Assembly (NCBI GenBank): GCA_016196565.1
Contig: JACPXK010000069.1
Span: forward strand, 1-38,372
Origin: Candidatus Omnitrophota bacterium
Lineage (GTDB): Bacteria; Omnitrophota; Omnitrophia; Omnitrophales; Aquincolibacteriaceae
Length of the DNA: 38,372 bases
Reading direction: 5' to 3'
Made by a program: the position numbers and the translations under genes. The notes beneath the pieces are model-generated. The model saw only the letters and a list, made by a program, of their open reading frames with translations. It was not told the origin of the DNA and searched no databases. This document shows positions 30,312 through 38,372 of the stretch, piece after piece (within the stretch, counting starts at the first letter, position 1; every line of letters begins with the position of its first letter).

Positions 30312-31165
30312 AGTTTCAGTACCAGGCATTTTGCCGCGCCTCCGGCCTTCATGAATTCGGAAAAGTCCAGAGAATACACATGAAATCCCCTTTTTTCAAG
30401 CTGCTTCGCGGTTTTCGGGCAACCCTCGCTCGTCACCACATTTTTTCCGACCACTACCGCATTGCAGGCAAAACGGAGGGCTTCGTCTTCCGGCACTTTA
30501 ATGGGGTCCGGAATATTTTCCAAAAGGATTAATTGAGAATACGTGTCGAAAGCCGGAAGGTACATGAGCGCCGACTCTTCATTTAAAGGCGCAAAACAGG
30601 TGTCGAGATGATAAAAAAAGGAATCTTTCAGTTGAAGCCCGTCATAAGTGACTTTCAGATAACCGCTCAACATGTCATGGGCCTCAATGTCGGAGCGAAA
30701 ATGATAGCCGGTGTAAAGCGACTTACCCATAAAAAGGGCGTCGCCCTCCCCTTCAAAACAAAAAGGCTTCGGGATGGTTTTAATGCGGTATTTGTGTTTG
30801 CGAAACCAGGCTTCGTAAAAAGGCTCTTCGCCTTTGCGCTCTTTATGGCGAAAATTACTTTTGATGAAATGATTTTTATGCACGAGTCCGGCATTGGCGG
30901 TAAACACCATGTCGGGAAGTCCGCGCTGAGGTTCTAACAGTTCGACTTTGACTTTAAGGGTTTGAGTAAGGAGTTCGTAAAAATCCGTCCATTGGCGCAC
31001 GGCCTTTTTGTGATCGGCTTGGCGCTTGACGCTCATCCACGGATTGATTTCATAAACGATGTCATAATAATCCGGAGGACACATCAACAAACTGCAAAAG
31101 GTACCAGGTACCTTTTGGTTCTCGCTTTTCAAAAGGTACCTGGTACCTTTTGGGTTTTCACTCAT
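30308..31165 (-). CDS. Arginine deiminase / dimethylarginine dimethylaminohydrolase family protein
   Basis: A 285-residue guanidino-modifying enzyme. LPDMVFTANAGLV, CFEGEGDAL, FYHLDTCFAPL with the catalytic His, and GGAAKCLVL with the nucleophilic Cys at the C-terminus define the ADI/DDAH/amidinotransferase fold. Substrate (arginine, methylarginine or another) cannot be told. Start 31165 overlaps the era stop by eight bases, with AAAGG upstream. Codons 6-23 (KGTRYLL to KVPGTF) are two family B palindromes inserted in frame, pushing the conserved start MCPPDYYDIVYEINPWM about 27 residues inwards. M28 at 31084 has no ribosome site. Confidence 0.84.
   Translation of the reverse strand: MSENPKGTRYLLKSENQKVPGTFCSLLMCPPDYYDIVYEINPWMSVKRQADHKKAVRQWTDFYELLTQTLKVKVELLEPQRGLPDMVFTANAGLVHKNHFIKSNFRHKERKGEEPFYEAWFRKHKYRIKTIPKPFCFEGEGDALFMGKSLYTGYHFRSDIEAHDMLSGYLKVTYDGLQLKDSFFYHLDTCFAPLNEESALMYLPAFDTYSQLILLENIPDPIKVPEDEALRFACNAVVVGKNVVTSEGCPKTAKQLEKRGFHVYSLDFSEFMKAGGAAKCLVLKL
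31095..31117. repeat. Family B palindrome, first copy within the deiminase-like gene
   Basis: Arms CAAAAGGTACC and GGTACCTTTTG around one base, the same arms as the copy at 26344. Translated on the minus strand as about QKVPGTFC. Confidence 0.88.
31130..31152. repeat. Family B palindrome, second copy within the deiminase-like gene
   Basis: The same 11-base arms around a different central base, 12 bases from the first copy. Translated on the minus strand as PKGTRYLLK, directly after the first five codons of the gene. Confidence 0.88.
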
Positions 31166-32030
31166 AGCCTAGCCTTTTTAAAGTCCCCTGATCTTTTTTC
31201 CAGCGCTCAATGGTTTTCACCCAAAGCTCGAGAAACACTTTACGGTCCAAAAATTTTTCAATATCAAGCCGCGCGGCCTGGCCCAATTCTTTGATTTTTT
31301 GTCCTCCCTGCCCGATCACAATCGCCTTTTGAGAGTCCCTTTCCACAATAATCGTGGCCTTAATGGAAATCAATTTTTCTTCTTCTTGAAAATCATCGAT
31401 CACCACCGTGGTGGAATAAGGGATTTCTTCGCCGAACAAAAGGAATAATTTTTCGGAAATCATTTCACGCACAATAAAACGCTCGTTTTGGTCCGAAATC
31501 TGGTCTTCGGGAAAAAGCAGCGGCCCTTCGGGGAGATATTCGAAAATTTTCTCCACCAAAATGTCGGTTTGCTCGCCGGTCATGGCGGAAATGGGAATCA
31601 TTTCTCGGAAAGGAAAGGCATTTTGATAATGGGCCAGTACCGGAAGGATATGCGCCTTTTTATGCCGGTCAATTTGATTGATGGCCAAAATCACGGGTTT
31701 ATTCACGGCTTTCAAGGTTTCCAGAATTTGTGCCTCTTCGGGCCCCTGCCCTTTGGGCAAAACCATCCACACCACAAGGTCGGCTTCGGGAAGGATTTTT
31801 TCCACCTCACGAATCATCCAAGTACCCAGAGAATCGACCGGGCGGTGAATGCCGGGGGTATCGAGAAAAATAATCTGTCCTTCCGGGGTGGTGAAAATAC
31901 CGCGTATGGGATGCCTGGTGGTTTGAGGTTTGGGAGACACGGCAGAAAGTTTTTCTCCCACCAGCCGGTTGAGCAGGGTGGATTTCCCCACATTCGGACG
32001 TCCTATGATCGCTACAAATCCTGATTTCAT
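31158..32030 (-). CDS. era: GTPase Era
   Basis: A 290-residue Era, the KH-domain GTPase that binds the 3' end of 16S rRNA during small-subunit assembly. G1 IIGRPNVGKST (9-18), G3 LDTPGIH, G4 NQID, G5 region ISAMTGE, then the C-terminal KH domain IVIGQGGQKIKELGQAARLDIEKFL. The start overlaps the stop of the AsmA-like gene by ATGA. Confidence 0.96.
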   Translation of the reverse strand: MKSGFVAIIGRPNVGKSTLLNRLVGEKLSAVSPKPQTTRHPIRGIFTTPEGQIIFLDTPGIHRPVDSLGTWMIREVEKILPEADLVVWMVLPKGQGPEEAQILETLKAVNKPVILAINQIDRHKKAHILPVLAHYQNAFPFREMIPISAMTGEQTDILVEKIFEYLPEGPLLFPEDQISDQNERFIVREMISEKLFLLFGEEIPYSTTVVIDDFQEEEKLISIKATIIVERDSQKAIVIGQGGQKIKELGQAARLDIEKFLDRKVFLELWVKTIERWKKDQGTLKRLGYE

Positions 32031-33241
32031 GAGGTAGTTGTCTCCGTTTTTTTCACTACAATCGTGGCAATTTTCTCAAATCCTTCGGAGGCGAACTTTG
32101 CCGGCCTTTGAACCAAGGCCTCTCCGGTTTGGGTGGCAAATTTTGCCGGGGTGATGAATAAAAACCGAATGCCCGTGTCGACCCGCTTGCGCAAAGATTC
32201 CTGAAAGGCCAGGCGAAAGGCACGGAAAAATTCGAATTTCGGGTCCGAAACATTTCCGTGGACCGGTACTTTTAATCGTATGACTTTTTGATTTTGAATA
32301 AATCCCATTGAAGCCTGCATCGGAAGGCCCCAGATTTTTTCCACCGGCGAAGGTCCCGGCGCCACCTTGACGGATTTCATGGTGAGTAAACTTTTTGATT
32401 TCAATTGATCGAGAATGCAAACCGCCCGGGTCTTTAAGTCAAATTTTCCGCCCCGGATCTCAATGGGCAAGCCTTCCCAAAGATTTTTTTGCTCTTCAAG
32501 GTCCCCGTCCTGAATCAGGCCTTCCAGCCGGAAACTGATATCGGAAGTCGCGAAATTGGCGCGTCCGTAAATTTTAAAAGGAGAAGGGTTTCTTTCCCCG
32601 AAAAGGCCCGAGATAAAAATCTTCTGGCTTAAAAGCAAGGGGGAAATCGTTCGCCAGGAAAAACCTTCGTAAACCGCATTGAATTTCTGAAAAACGAGTT
32701 TTTTTTCAATCTTCGGATTCGACATGTCATGAAAGATAAAAGTGCCGTCATAAAACACGACATGATTAATGGAAACAAACCACTGGCGGCCGTCGTCTTC
32801 CCCCCCTTCGTTATGTTGGTGGATTTTTTGGCGAATATGATGCCACCAGGTGACGATATTGTTTTTAGTCCCTTCCGGAGTTGCAATCCTTTCGAGTAAA
32901 TAGAAGGGATGATTGAAGACGGCGTTTCGAATAATGACCCGTTTGTCCCGAAGGGCCCAATAATCAATATCAAATTCAATGCCCCGGATGTCCAAATGGG
33001 GGCGGTTGGAAAATTGGGGCTGATTCCAAAAAGTAATGCGCTCAGCCCAGACATGGCCTGAAAACGGCTGGCCGTGAAGATGTTCTAGGGTCACCTTCAT
33101 GCCGAAAAGTTCGGTGAGATTTTTTTCCAGTTTCGGCTCGAGGTACAAGCCCACCGCACGCGGCAAGGTGAATACAAAGAAAACAAAAATCAAAATGCCG
33201 GAGAAAATCAGCTTCCTGAATATCATTCCGGATTGATTCAT
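32027..33241 (-). CDS. AsmA/TamB-like membrane-anchored protein
   Basis: A 404-residue protein with one N-terminal transmembrane anchor (LIFSGILIFVFFVFTLPRAV). The region after it, LEPKLEKNLTELFGMKVTLEHLHG followed by VWAERITFWN, has the AsmA-type layout in which short beta strands of a lipid-transport groove begin. The middle has RGIEFDIDYWALRDKRVIIRNAVF. It is short for the family and ends with a helical region near residues 340-404 (RKRVDTGIRFLFITPAKFA). The role in lipid transport or envelope assembly is inferred. ATGA overlaps exist at both ends. Confidence 0.6.
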   Translation of the reverse strand: MNQSGMIFRKLIFSGILIFVFFVFTLPRAVGLYLEPKLEKNLTELFGMKVTLEHLHGQPFSGHVWAERITFWNQPQFSNRPHLDIRGIEFDIDYWALRDKRVIIRNAVFNHPFYLLERIATPEGTKNNIVTWWHHIRQKIHQHNEGGEDDGRQWFVSINHVVFYDGTFIFHDMSNPKIEKKLVFQKFNAVYEGFSWRTISPLLLSQKIFISGLFGERNPSPFKIYGRANFATSDISFRLEGLIQDGDLEEQKNLWEGLPIEIRGGKFDLKTRAVCILDQLKSKSLLTMKSVKVAPGPSPVEKIWGLPMQASMGFIQNQKVIRLKVPVHGNVSDPKFEFFRAFRLAFQESLRKRVDTGIRFLFITPAKFATQTGEALVQRPAKFASEGFEKIATIVVKKTETTTS

Positions 33242-34338
33242 ATTTTTTTCATGAACACTTCGATTTCCTCAAAGGAATTATAAAAATGCGGCGCGAGCCG
33301 TATGCCTCCGCCCCGCACGGAAACATAAATTTTATCATGAAGCATGCGTTTCCATAAATGCTCCGGATTTTTGACTTTGACGATGACAATGCCGGAACGG
33401 TGTTTTTCTTGGCGGGGAGAAAGAATTTCAAACCCTCTTTTTTCTAATCCCTGAATGGCAAAATCCGTAAGCTCTAAAATGCGGGTTCGAATTTTCTCTA
33501 TTCCGATTTTGGAAAGATAATCGATGGCCGCACCGACGCCGAAGACCGTGGGAAAACTCGGACAGCCGAGCTCATAACGGGAAGCCTCGGGCTTAATATC
33601 GATTCTCTGATTGTCCATGGCCTCCGGAAAACGCATGCTCCTCCACCCCACCATGGAAGGCTTGAATTTCGACAGCCATTTCTTCCTTATATAAAGAATG
33701 CCGCCGCCGTAGCCGGCCATCAGCCATTTGTAGCTATTAGTGCAAAGAAAATCGATTTTGCATTTTTCGACATGAATAGGAAAGGCGCCAAAACCCTGAG
33801 TGGCATTGACGACAAGGTATCGATTCCCTTTTATTTTGCCGAGACTTTCCAAATCCTGGCGAAACCCCGTGCCGTACTGAACAAAACTAGTGAGAATGGT
33901 TTTCACTTTGGGAGTCAGCAGGCTTTTTAGTTTTTCGCCGGAGATTTTTCCTGCTTCCGCTTTTTGAAAAATCATTTTGGCCTTTCTCCAAATCCAAGGA
34001 AGTGTGCTGGAAGGAAATTCGGAAGTGTTGGTAAGCACCGCCCCTTCACCGGCTAGAAGCTCGGCAATAAAATTCATGCCTTGGGAAGTGCTTTGAATGA
34101 AGGTAATCTCAGATGGGTCGGCACCGATAAAATCCGCGGCTTTTTGGCGTACTTCTTCGCGGCGTTTAATCCATGCACCCCAAGCAAAATCGGCCTGGCG
34201 AATATTTTCCTGATAATAACGGTCGATCTCGGCCTGCACTGGCAAAGGAATCGGCCCGCCCGCCGCGTGGTCAAGGTAAACGCACTCTTCGGTAATCGGA
34301 AAATCTTTGCGAATCTTATCCCAAAATGAAGCCGTCAT
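33238..34338 (-). CDS. Class V aminotransferase, cysteine-desulfurase-like
   Basis: A 366-residue PLP enzyme. YLDHAAGGPIPLPVQAEI at the N-terminus, a cofactor-binding core ITFIQSTSQGMNF, NATQGFGAFPI with the conserved glutamine, and the PLP lysine in LCTNSYKWLMAGYGGGILY. The ending RGGGIRLAPHFYNSFEEIEVFM is typical of the family branch that includes cysteine desulfurase-like, kynureninase-like and isopenicillin-N-epimerase-like members. No NifU/IscU partner lies nearby; the PP-loop gene downstream would be a consistent user of persulfide sulfur, an inference. First gene of the coupled series. Confidence 0.82.
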   Translation of the reverse strand: MTASFWDKIRKDFPITEECVYLDHAAGGPIPLPVQAEIDRYYQENIRQADFAWGAWIKRREEVRQKAADFIGADPSEITFIQSTSQGMNFIAELLAGEGAVLTNTSEFPSSTLPWIWRKAKMIFQKAEAGKISGEKLKSLLTPKVKTILTSFVQYGTGFRQDLESLGKIKGNRYLVVNATQGFGAFPIHVEKCKIDFLCTNSYKWLMAGYGGGILYIRKKWLSKFKPSMVGWRSMRFPEAMDNQRIDIKPEASRYELGCPSFPTVFGVGAAIDYLSKIGIEKIRTRILELTDFAIQGLEKRGFEILSPRQEKHRSGIVIVKVKNPEHLWKRMLHDKIYVSVRGGGIRLAPHFYNSFEEIEVFMKKI

Positions 34339-34452
34339 AGGACAAGAAGTGTATCATTTTTAATGAAATCAGCCTAGCAGCAAGTAGAGATTTCGTGCCT
34401 AACTCTTCGGCCAGTCTAAAGTTATGAATTTTTAATTATTATGAAATATTTA

Positions 34453-34481
34453 TTGATTTATATTAAATATTTTGATATTCT
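34453..34481 (+). promoter_or_regulatory. Sigma-70-type promoter of the small membrane-protein pair
   Basis: TTGATT (34453-34458) and TATTCT (34476-34481) are spaced by 17 AT-rich bases. Transcription would start near 34488, about 38 bases before the first small gene. The local sequence is much more AT-rich than the flanking genes. Confidence 0.55.
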
Positions 34482-34525
34482 CATTCCAGAAAATTGAACC
34501 TGGATGAAGAAGAGGATTTTGTAGT

Positions 34526-34726
34526 ATGATTCTTTTTGACGATTCGAGCAGAGAATTTATCGCAAGGAATATCGCCGACTTGGGAAAAGCCATTTTGACG
34601 GTGGGATTTGCTAGTTATTTCTTTGAAAAATTTCCGCTGTACATGCGTATCGGATTCCCGCTAATTGGCTTTATTTTATTGTTTGGCGGCGTCGTCATTC
34701 ATGCTTGGAAAGGAAAAAGAAAATGA
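34526..34726 (+). CDS. Small two-helix membrane protein
   Basis: A 66-residue protein. Residues about 14-32 (NIADLGKAILTVGFASYFF) and 40-58 (MRIGFPLIGFILLFGGVVI) are hydrophobic helices, with a basic end HAWKGKRK. Ribosome site AAGAGGA lies about 11 bases before the ATG. Similar small two-helix proteins exist (DUF6722-like in layout), but I cannot assign a family. Its stop overlaps the next start as ATGA. It stands alone on the plus strand between two minus-strand transcripts. Confidence 0.65.
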   Translation: MILFDDSSREFIARNIADLGKAILTVGFASYFFEKFPLYMRIGFPLIGFILLFGGVVIHAWKGKRK

Positions 34727-34815
34727 TAGCAATGGCTACAGCTTTGGCGTTTTTGGTAACTATGATCGTTCTTTTGTATTTTGATGATCGGAATAAAAAA
34801 AAACATTCTCATTAA
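34723..34815 (+). CDS. 30-residue single-helix membrane peptide
   Basis: ATG at 34723 overlaps the preceding stop as ATGA; the stop is at 34813-34815. The peptide is one hydrophobic helix (MATALAFLVTMIVLLYF) followed by a charged tail DDRNKKKHSH. Such a coupled pair of small membrane proteins suggests a two-component membrane complex or a subunit of a larger transporter. Its end lies three bases from the convergent stop of the large unknown protein. Confidence 0.55.
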   Translation: MIAMATALAFLVTMIVLLYFDDRNKKKHSH

Positions 34816-34818
34816 AAA

Positions 34819-37800
34819 TTACGCTGCTGCGCCAGTGGTTTTGCGGGCCTGATAATCCATAAGGTAGCGGCGTAATTCACTGCGGGGGAAAACCACTCCA
34901 TCCTTCGTAAATAAAAACTCTCCTGAAAAATCTCCTCCAAACAATTGTTTAATAAGCTCAGCCCTAAGCTCTGATCTTCTTGTTTCGCTCAGGAGTTCGT
35001 TAGGATCTTTAATCTCCGCGGCAAGAAGCAATCCGGCAACCGGACCCAAGAAATCTTCCACCTTTTCCAAAAGAATATCATCCTCAAAAGTTTTATCGAT
35101 ATTAAAACCGACACTTACAAAAAGGGAATTGCCGGCAGCCGGTGAAAAATCATTGTTGCTTGCAATGACCGGCAGCACCACTTGAGCCGTCAAGGACGAC
35201 CCGCGCACCGCTTTCAAGCTTCGAATCATATTGAAAGGCAGTTCGCCCTCCCGCAGCGGACGGGAAAAATTGTCGTTCACATTCCCGCTTTGAAGGGATA
35301 ATAGAACTCTTTCAAGCTGGCCTTTCAATTGCAATAAGGCCTCGGCTTTATTTTGGGCCTGCGCGGGACTGTAATCTAGAGGCAATCTAAGAATGATGGT
35401 GAATTTCTTGCCGGCATATTGACCCAGCAGGCTTTGCCAATAATTAAAACGCTCACGAATGGTTTCGAGGGTCAGCATGCCGCCTTTCCCGTCCGAAATT
35501 GTTTTTTCAGATTGAATTTTTTCCATCAACGCTTGCGCTTGATTTTTCAAAATCTCGCCAAACTGTTGCGTATCCACTTCGATTTGAACGAACTGGTCGA
35601 CAAGTTCCTCGGGATTGGCCCTTGGCATATCGGTGAGCTTTTTCACTACTTCTTCCGGCCCGAGAATCAACGCAAATTGCTGGGCCATCTCTTCCATTTT
35701 CGCCGCCGGCACCGCCGCGCTCGCAGCTTGACGCCGCGCTTCGGAACGAAGTTCGCCGGTTTCAGGATCGTAAATATCCTTGAAAGCTTCATCCATTTCG
35801 TCTAAACGGCTTTGTATTTTTTCAGCGGACACTTCATTAAAATTGCTGTGCTCATCACTGGCCCCTGCGGGAGGAAGATATTTCAGCATATCAATTTCCC
35901 TCAGCATCAACTTGCGGATATTGACGATTTCTTGCGGAGAAAGCGGCCGCTTCGGCCCGGCAATCTTATACCCTAAATCTATCTCCCGAATTAATTCACC
36001 AGCTTTTTCGGAAACGTCAACTGCATCGATAGAATAATAGCCTTTCAGGTTTGAAAAATTACCCACGGAAACCAAATTAACGGCATACAGAGCTTTTTTA
36101 GATCCGTCTAAAACAAATTCGATCCCTTCCGGCAAGCCGGTTTCTTTTTGATCTTTCCATTTCCCCCAAATTAAACGCAAATTATTTCCTATATGGAAAC
36201 TACCTTTGGGCAAATCAGCCCATTGAGGATTAATCTCACCGATTTTTTCTAAAAGATCATATAAACTCCTTCTAATGGTCCTGTCTGATTGATTAGGCCT
36301 TTGATTGAATATTTTCCAAAGCCTTTGACGCAAAAGAGGTAGTTCATATAAAAAGATTTTGTCATTCAAAAGAAGAGCCGTTGTGTCTGGAGTCACTGAT
36401 CTTTCTAATTGAAATTCTCCGTACTGCGCAGAACGATCCAAAAGACGCAAAGTTTCTTCCACAAAGATTAAATTAAGAACATTCTCATCCTTTCTTTCGT
36501 CTTCTTCCAATCTTTCACCGCTTGTAACAGAAAACCCTGCTTTCGAAAGGATTTGATTGATTCTTCTGGAATCAAGAGGCCTTGCGATAAGGCGGGCAAA
36601 TTCATCATGAGACATACTCGCTAGCCATTCCTGCAAACGTATTCGGGTTTTGGCATCCACCATGCGTGATTCGGAGCGGCCAGCAAGCACTTTTTGAAAA
36701 GCTTCTTGATACATGTCCATTATGACTTGATTTAAAGCTCTCACAATCGCAAGGTCTCTAGCTTTCTCAGGAATGTTAGTATCATAGAGCAATGAAATTT
36801 CGCGAAATTCGCGCGTTTTCTTTTCATCCTGGACATAAACTTGTTTGAAAGGAGAAACAGAAGCATCGACATAATCTTTAATCCAAGCCATCACCCATTG
36901 AACTTGTTCCTCCGAGGTAAGTTTTGAAATTTGATCCCGGATATTCATGAAACTTTCAAGGACAGATTCTTTACGATCATCGATATATTTCTGAACAATT
37001 TTGATTCCGTCCGCCTCCTCAATAAATTCTGTGGGAGAAATATATCCCTCTATATCTTTGAACCAAATCAAATCTCTTAATTCATGAAAAATGGCCATAA
37101 CGGCTTGATGCGCTGTGGAATTTTTGTCTTTTTCAAAATCAGACGGCTTTTGGACAATATAAACAGGATCGGAACCTTCGGCGAATACTTCTTCCGTAAA
37201 AGGCGACGGTATTCTTTGATATCCAAGCGCGGTCTCGACAAATGGCTTTCTCTCTTTTTTATCCATTAATCGCATCATTTGAGGCCCCATCATGGTGTCA
37301 TGAGAAGAATCCATAAGGACAAAACCCGCGGGATTCAAGTGCGACAAGGCTTTTACATTAAAGGATTCCCAATTTTCCGAGCCTCCGGTAGCCATACTAA
37401 ATCGAAGCCAGAGCTCCAAATAGGCGTCGTATCCTTCCTCAAGTTCTTTCGGCCAAAACTCAGGATCAAAGGCATCCCAGCCATATTGAATTAACTGGCG
37501 CGTTTTTCCCTCATATTCAAAATTGAGAATTAATTTCTTACGTTTAAAACGGATTTTATCGCCTTCCACCACGGGCTCAATTCCGCCCATTTCTTTAATA
37601 TATCGAAGAAGTTCATCCCGGCGTTGCTCTAACGGTTTCTCTCTTTCTTTGATAGAAAGAACCGCCTCTTCCTCCTGCCATTCTGGCGGAGAATTTACTT
37701 TGCCTCCCAATGCCGTAATTCGTTCCATCTGAAAATTTAAATCAAAGGTGGGATCGACAACAACAACCTTGACGGCATCGGTCAGAACAACACCGTGCAT

Positions 37801-38372
37801 GAATCGATGAGTTCCGCCTGGTACAAACAATGTCCAGGCTTTGTGTTCGGGGTTGATCGTCCCTTGAATCTTTTTGTATGTTTCCTGATTCATAGAAAAA
37901 AATTCCAAATTCCGCGTTTCGGAACGCAGCGAATCAAGGTTTAAATCCCGAAATGTACGGGCCATTTCTCTTTCATAATCAAGATTCTTTCCTTCTACAA
38001 TCAAATACTTTCCGATTGGGAAATCATTTAGAAACTGTTTCTCCTCGACCCGAAACTCTGCTTCTTTGGCCGCATTTCCCGAAGCAGCTTCCTGAAGACC
38101 CGCAAGTTCATTTAGACGTTTGATGGTTTGCTTGTATTCTTCCTGTAAATTTTTCCACGCTTGAATAAAAACGTTTTTCAGACTTTCTCTGAACTTATTT
38201 TCTTCAAGATTAATTCCGTAATGGCTCAATGACAAACGCAATGCGTCACCTGCAGACAACAGGTCGTTCTGATCGTTCAAAAGATAATCCTGTAATGTGT
38301 CCGGCGATGGAGGCTTTGATAGATATGAGAAACCGCGGTAAGATTTTATTCCATCGATTGTTAATTGAATAC
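34819..38372 (-). CDS. Very large protein of unknown function, 5' end beyond the window
   Basis: The reading frame is open up to the right edge with no stop, so the TTG at 38280 is not a likely start; the visible part is about 1183 residues (in-frame sequence before the TTG includes YRGFSYLSKPPSPD). The first third has an amphipathic helix region, then FVPGGTHRFMHGVVL, KVVVVDPTFDL, and later KALSHLNPAGFVLMDSSH, which together recall a degenerate SAM-methyltransferase fold; this is weak. The rest is mostly helical, with a Gln/Glu-rich region (MEEMAQQFALILGPEEVVKK) and a helical pair near the end. No catalytic motif or membrane segment is recognised. It could be a scaffold or surface-associated giant protein. 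Confidence 0.6.
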   Translation of the reverse strand, partial: IQLTIDGIKSYRGFSYLSKPPSPDTLQDYLLNDQNDLLSAGDALRLSLSHYGINLEENKFRESLKNVFIQAWKNLQEEYKQTIKRLNELAGLQEAASGNAAKEAEFRVEEKQFLNDFPIGKYLIVEGKNLDYEREMARTFRDLNLDSLRSETRNLEFFSMNQETYKKIQGTINPEHKAWTLFVPGGTHRFMHGVVLTDAVKVVVVDPTFDLNFQMERITALGGKVNSPPEWQEEEAVLSIKEREKPLEQRRDELLRYIKEMGGIEPVVEGDKIRFKRKKLILNFEYEGKTRQLIQYGWDAFDPEFWPKELEEGYDAYLELWLRFSMATGGSENWESFNVKALSHLNPAGFVLMDSSHDTMMGPQMMRLMDKKERKPFVETALGYQRIPSPFTEEVFAEGSDPVYIVQKPSDFEKDKNSTAHQAVMAIFHELRDLIWFKDIEGYISPTEFIEEADGIKIVQKYIDDRKESVLESFMNIRDQISKLTSEEQVQWVMAWIKDYVDASVSPFKQVYVQDEKKTREFREISLLYDTNIPEKARDLAIVRALNQVIMDMYQEAFQKVLAGRSESRMVDAKTRIRLQEWLASMSHDEFARLIARPLDSRRINQILSKAGFSVTSGERLEEDERKDENVLNLIFVEETLRLLDRSAQYGEFQLERSVTPDTTALLLNDKIFLYELPLLRQRLWKIFNQRPNQSDRTIRRSLYDLLEKIGEINPQWADLPKGSFHIGNNLRLIWGKWKDQKETGLPEGIEFVLDGSKKALYAVNLVSVGNFSNLKGYYSIDAVDVSEKAGELIREIDLGYKIAGPKRPLSPQEIVNIRKLMLREIDMLKYLPPAGASDEHSNFNEVSAEKIQSRLDEMDEAFKDIYDPETGELRSEARRQAASAAVPAAKMEEMAQQFALILGPEEVVKKLTDMPRANPEELVDQFVQIEVDTQQFGEILKNQAQALMEKIQSEKTISDGKGGMLTLETIRERFNYWQSLLGQYAGKKFTIILRLPLDYSPAQAQNKAEALLQLKGQLERVLLSLQSGNVNDNFSRPLREGELPFNMIRSLKAVRGSSLTAQVVLPVIASNNDFSPAAGNSLFVSVGFNIDKTFEDDILLEKVEDFLGPVAGLLLAAEIKDPNELLSETRRSELRAELIKQLFGGDFSGEFLFTKDGVVFPRSELRRYLMDYQARKTTGAAA

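Noticed and set aside
34819..38280. TTG at 38280 as the true start of the large unknown protein
   Set aside because: The frame stays open with protein-like sequence to the window edge, so the start lies outside; the gene is reported as partial.
1..38372. tRNA, rRNA and CRISPR arrays
   Set aside because: Read through the gaps on both strands: no cloverleaf with CCA-type end, no rRNA stretch, and no regularly spaced direct repeats were seen.

Overview
This is about 38 kb of bacterial chromosome with moderate GC, dense housekeeping genes and tight operons. No rRNA, tRNA or CRISPR was recognised. Nearly every gene reads on the minus strand. The gene mix (AddAB recombination nuclease, long cyanobacterial-type IspH, PilX-like pilus proteins, several lipoproteins implying an outer membrane) and the many small palindromic repeats placed between and inside genes suggest an uncultivated Gram-negative candidate phylum. 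My best guess is Omnitrophota or a neighbour in the PVC group; this is inference from style, not a marker-based placement.

Layout. At 1-133 is the 5' end of a group II intron (minus strand), sitting directly behind the Rho-independent terminator of a peptidoglycan-binding lipoprotein gene. From 11421 down to 802 runs a minus-strand gene string: pteridine-reductase-like SDR, QueD-like enzyme, AddB, AddA, a small zinc-ribbon protein, a lone receiver domain, a HAD phosphatase, TrmI and a Bax-inhibitor-1 protein. From 11590 to 12754 there is a small accessory patch: a DUF3800 protein and a divergent orphan Phd-type antitoxin with a palindromic operator candidate. From 18241 down to 12885 lie two prepilin-like proteins, two tandem PilX-like proteins, AroD, and a secreted fusion of a DUF1016-like N-terminus to a staphylococcal-nuclease domain.

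From 18382 to 24887 come an MFS permease, lipoproteins, an M48 protease with a TPR tail, a secreted protein, and the ispH - glutaredoxin - RHH - membrane protein - DUF3313 string. From 34338 down to 25335 lies a long minus-strand series: class V aminotransferase, AsmA-like protein, Era, arginine deiminase-like enzyme, PP-loop enzyme and HAD hydrolase (successive genes overlapping by 4-8 bases), then HtpX, a 7Fe ferredoxin, a VOC protein and a P-loop kinase/dCMP-deaminase fusion. At 34526-34815 two tiny overlapping membrane proteins read on the plus strand behind a good promoter. The right edge holds a very large unknown protein that runs out of the window.

The most interesting signal is not a protein. 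The two large intergenic gaps (24888-25334 and 28268-28701) each hold two long imperfect hairpins side by side. All four hairpins end in the same tip design: a closing helix, a small G/AA internal loop and a freely varying apical helix. Two of them share a 56-base identical left arm yet have different outer stems that still pair. A second theme is short palindromic repeats inserted in frame within AddA, AddB, the deiminase-like enzyme and the end of the MFS permease, similar in concept to the palindromic elements of Rickettsia.
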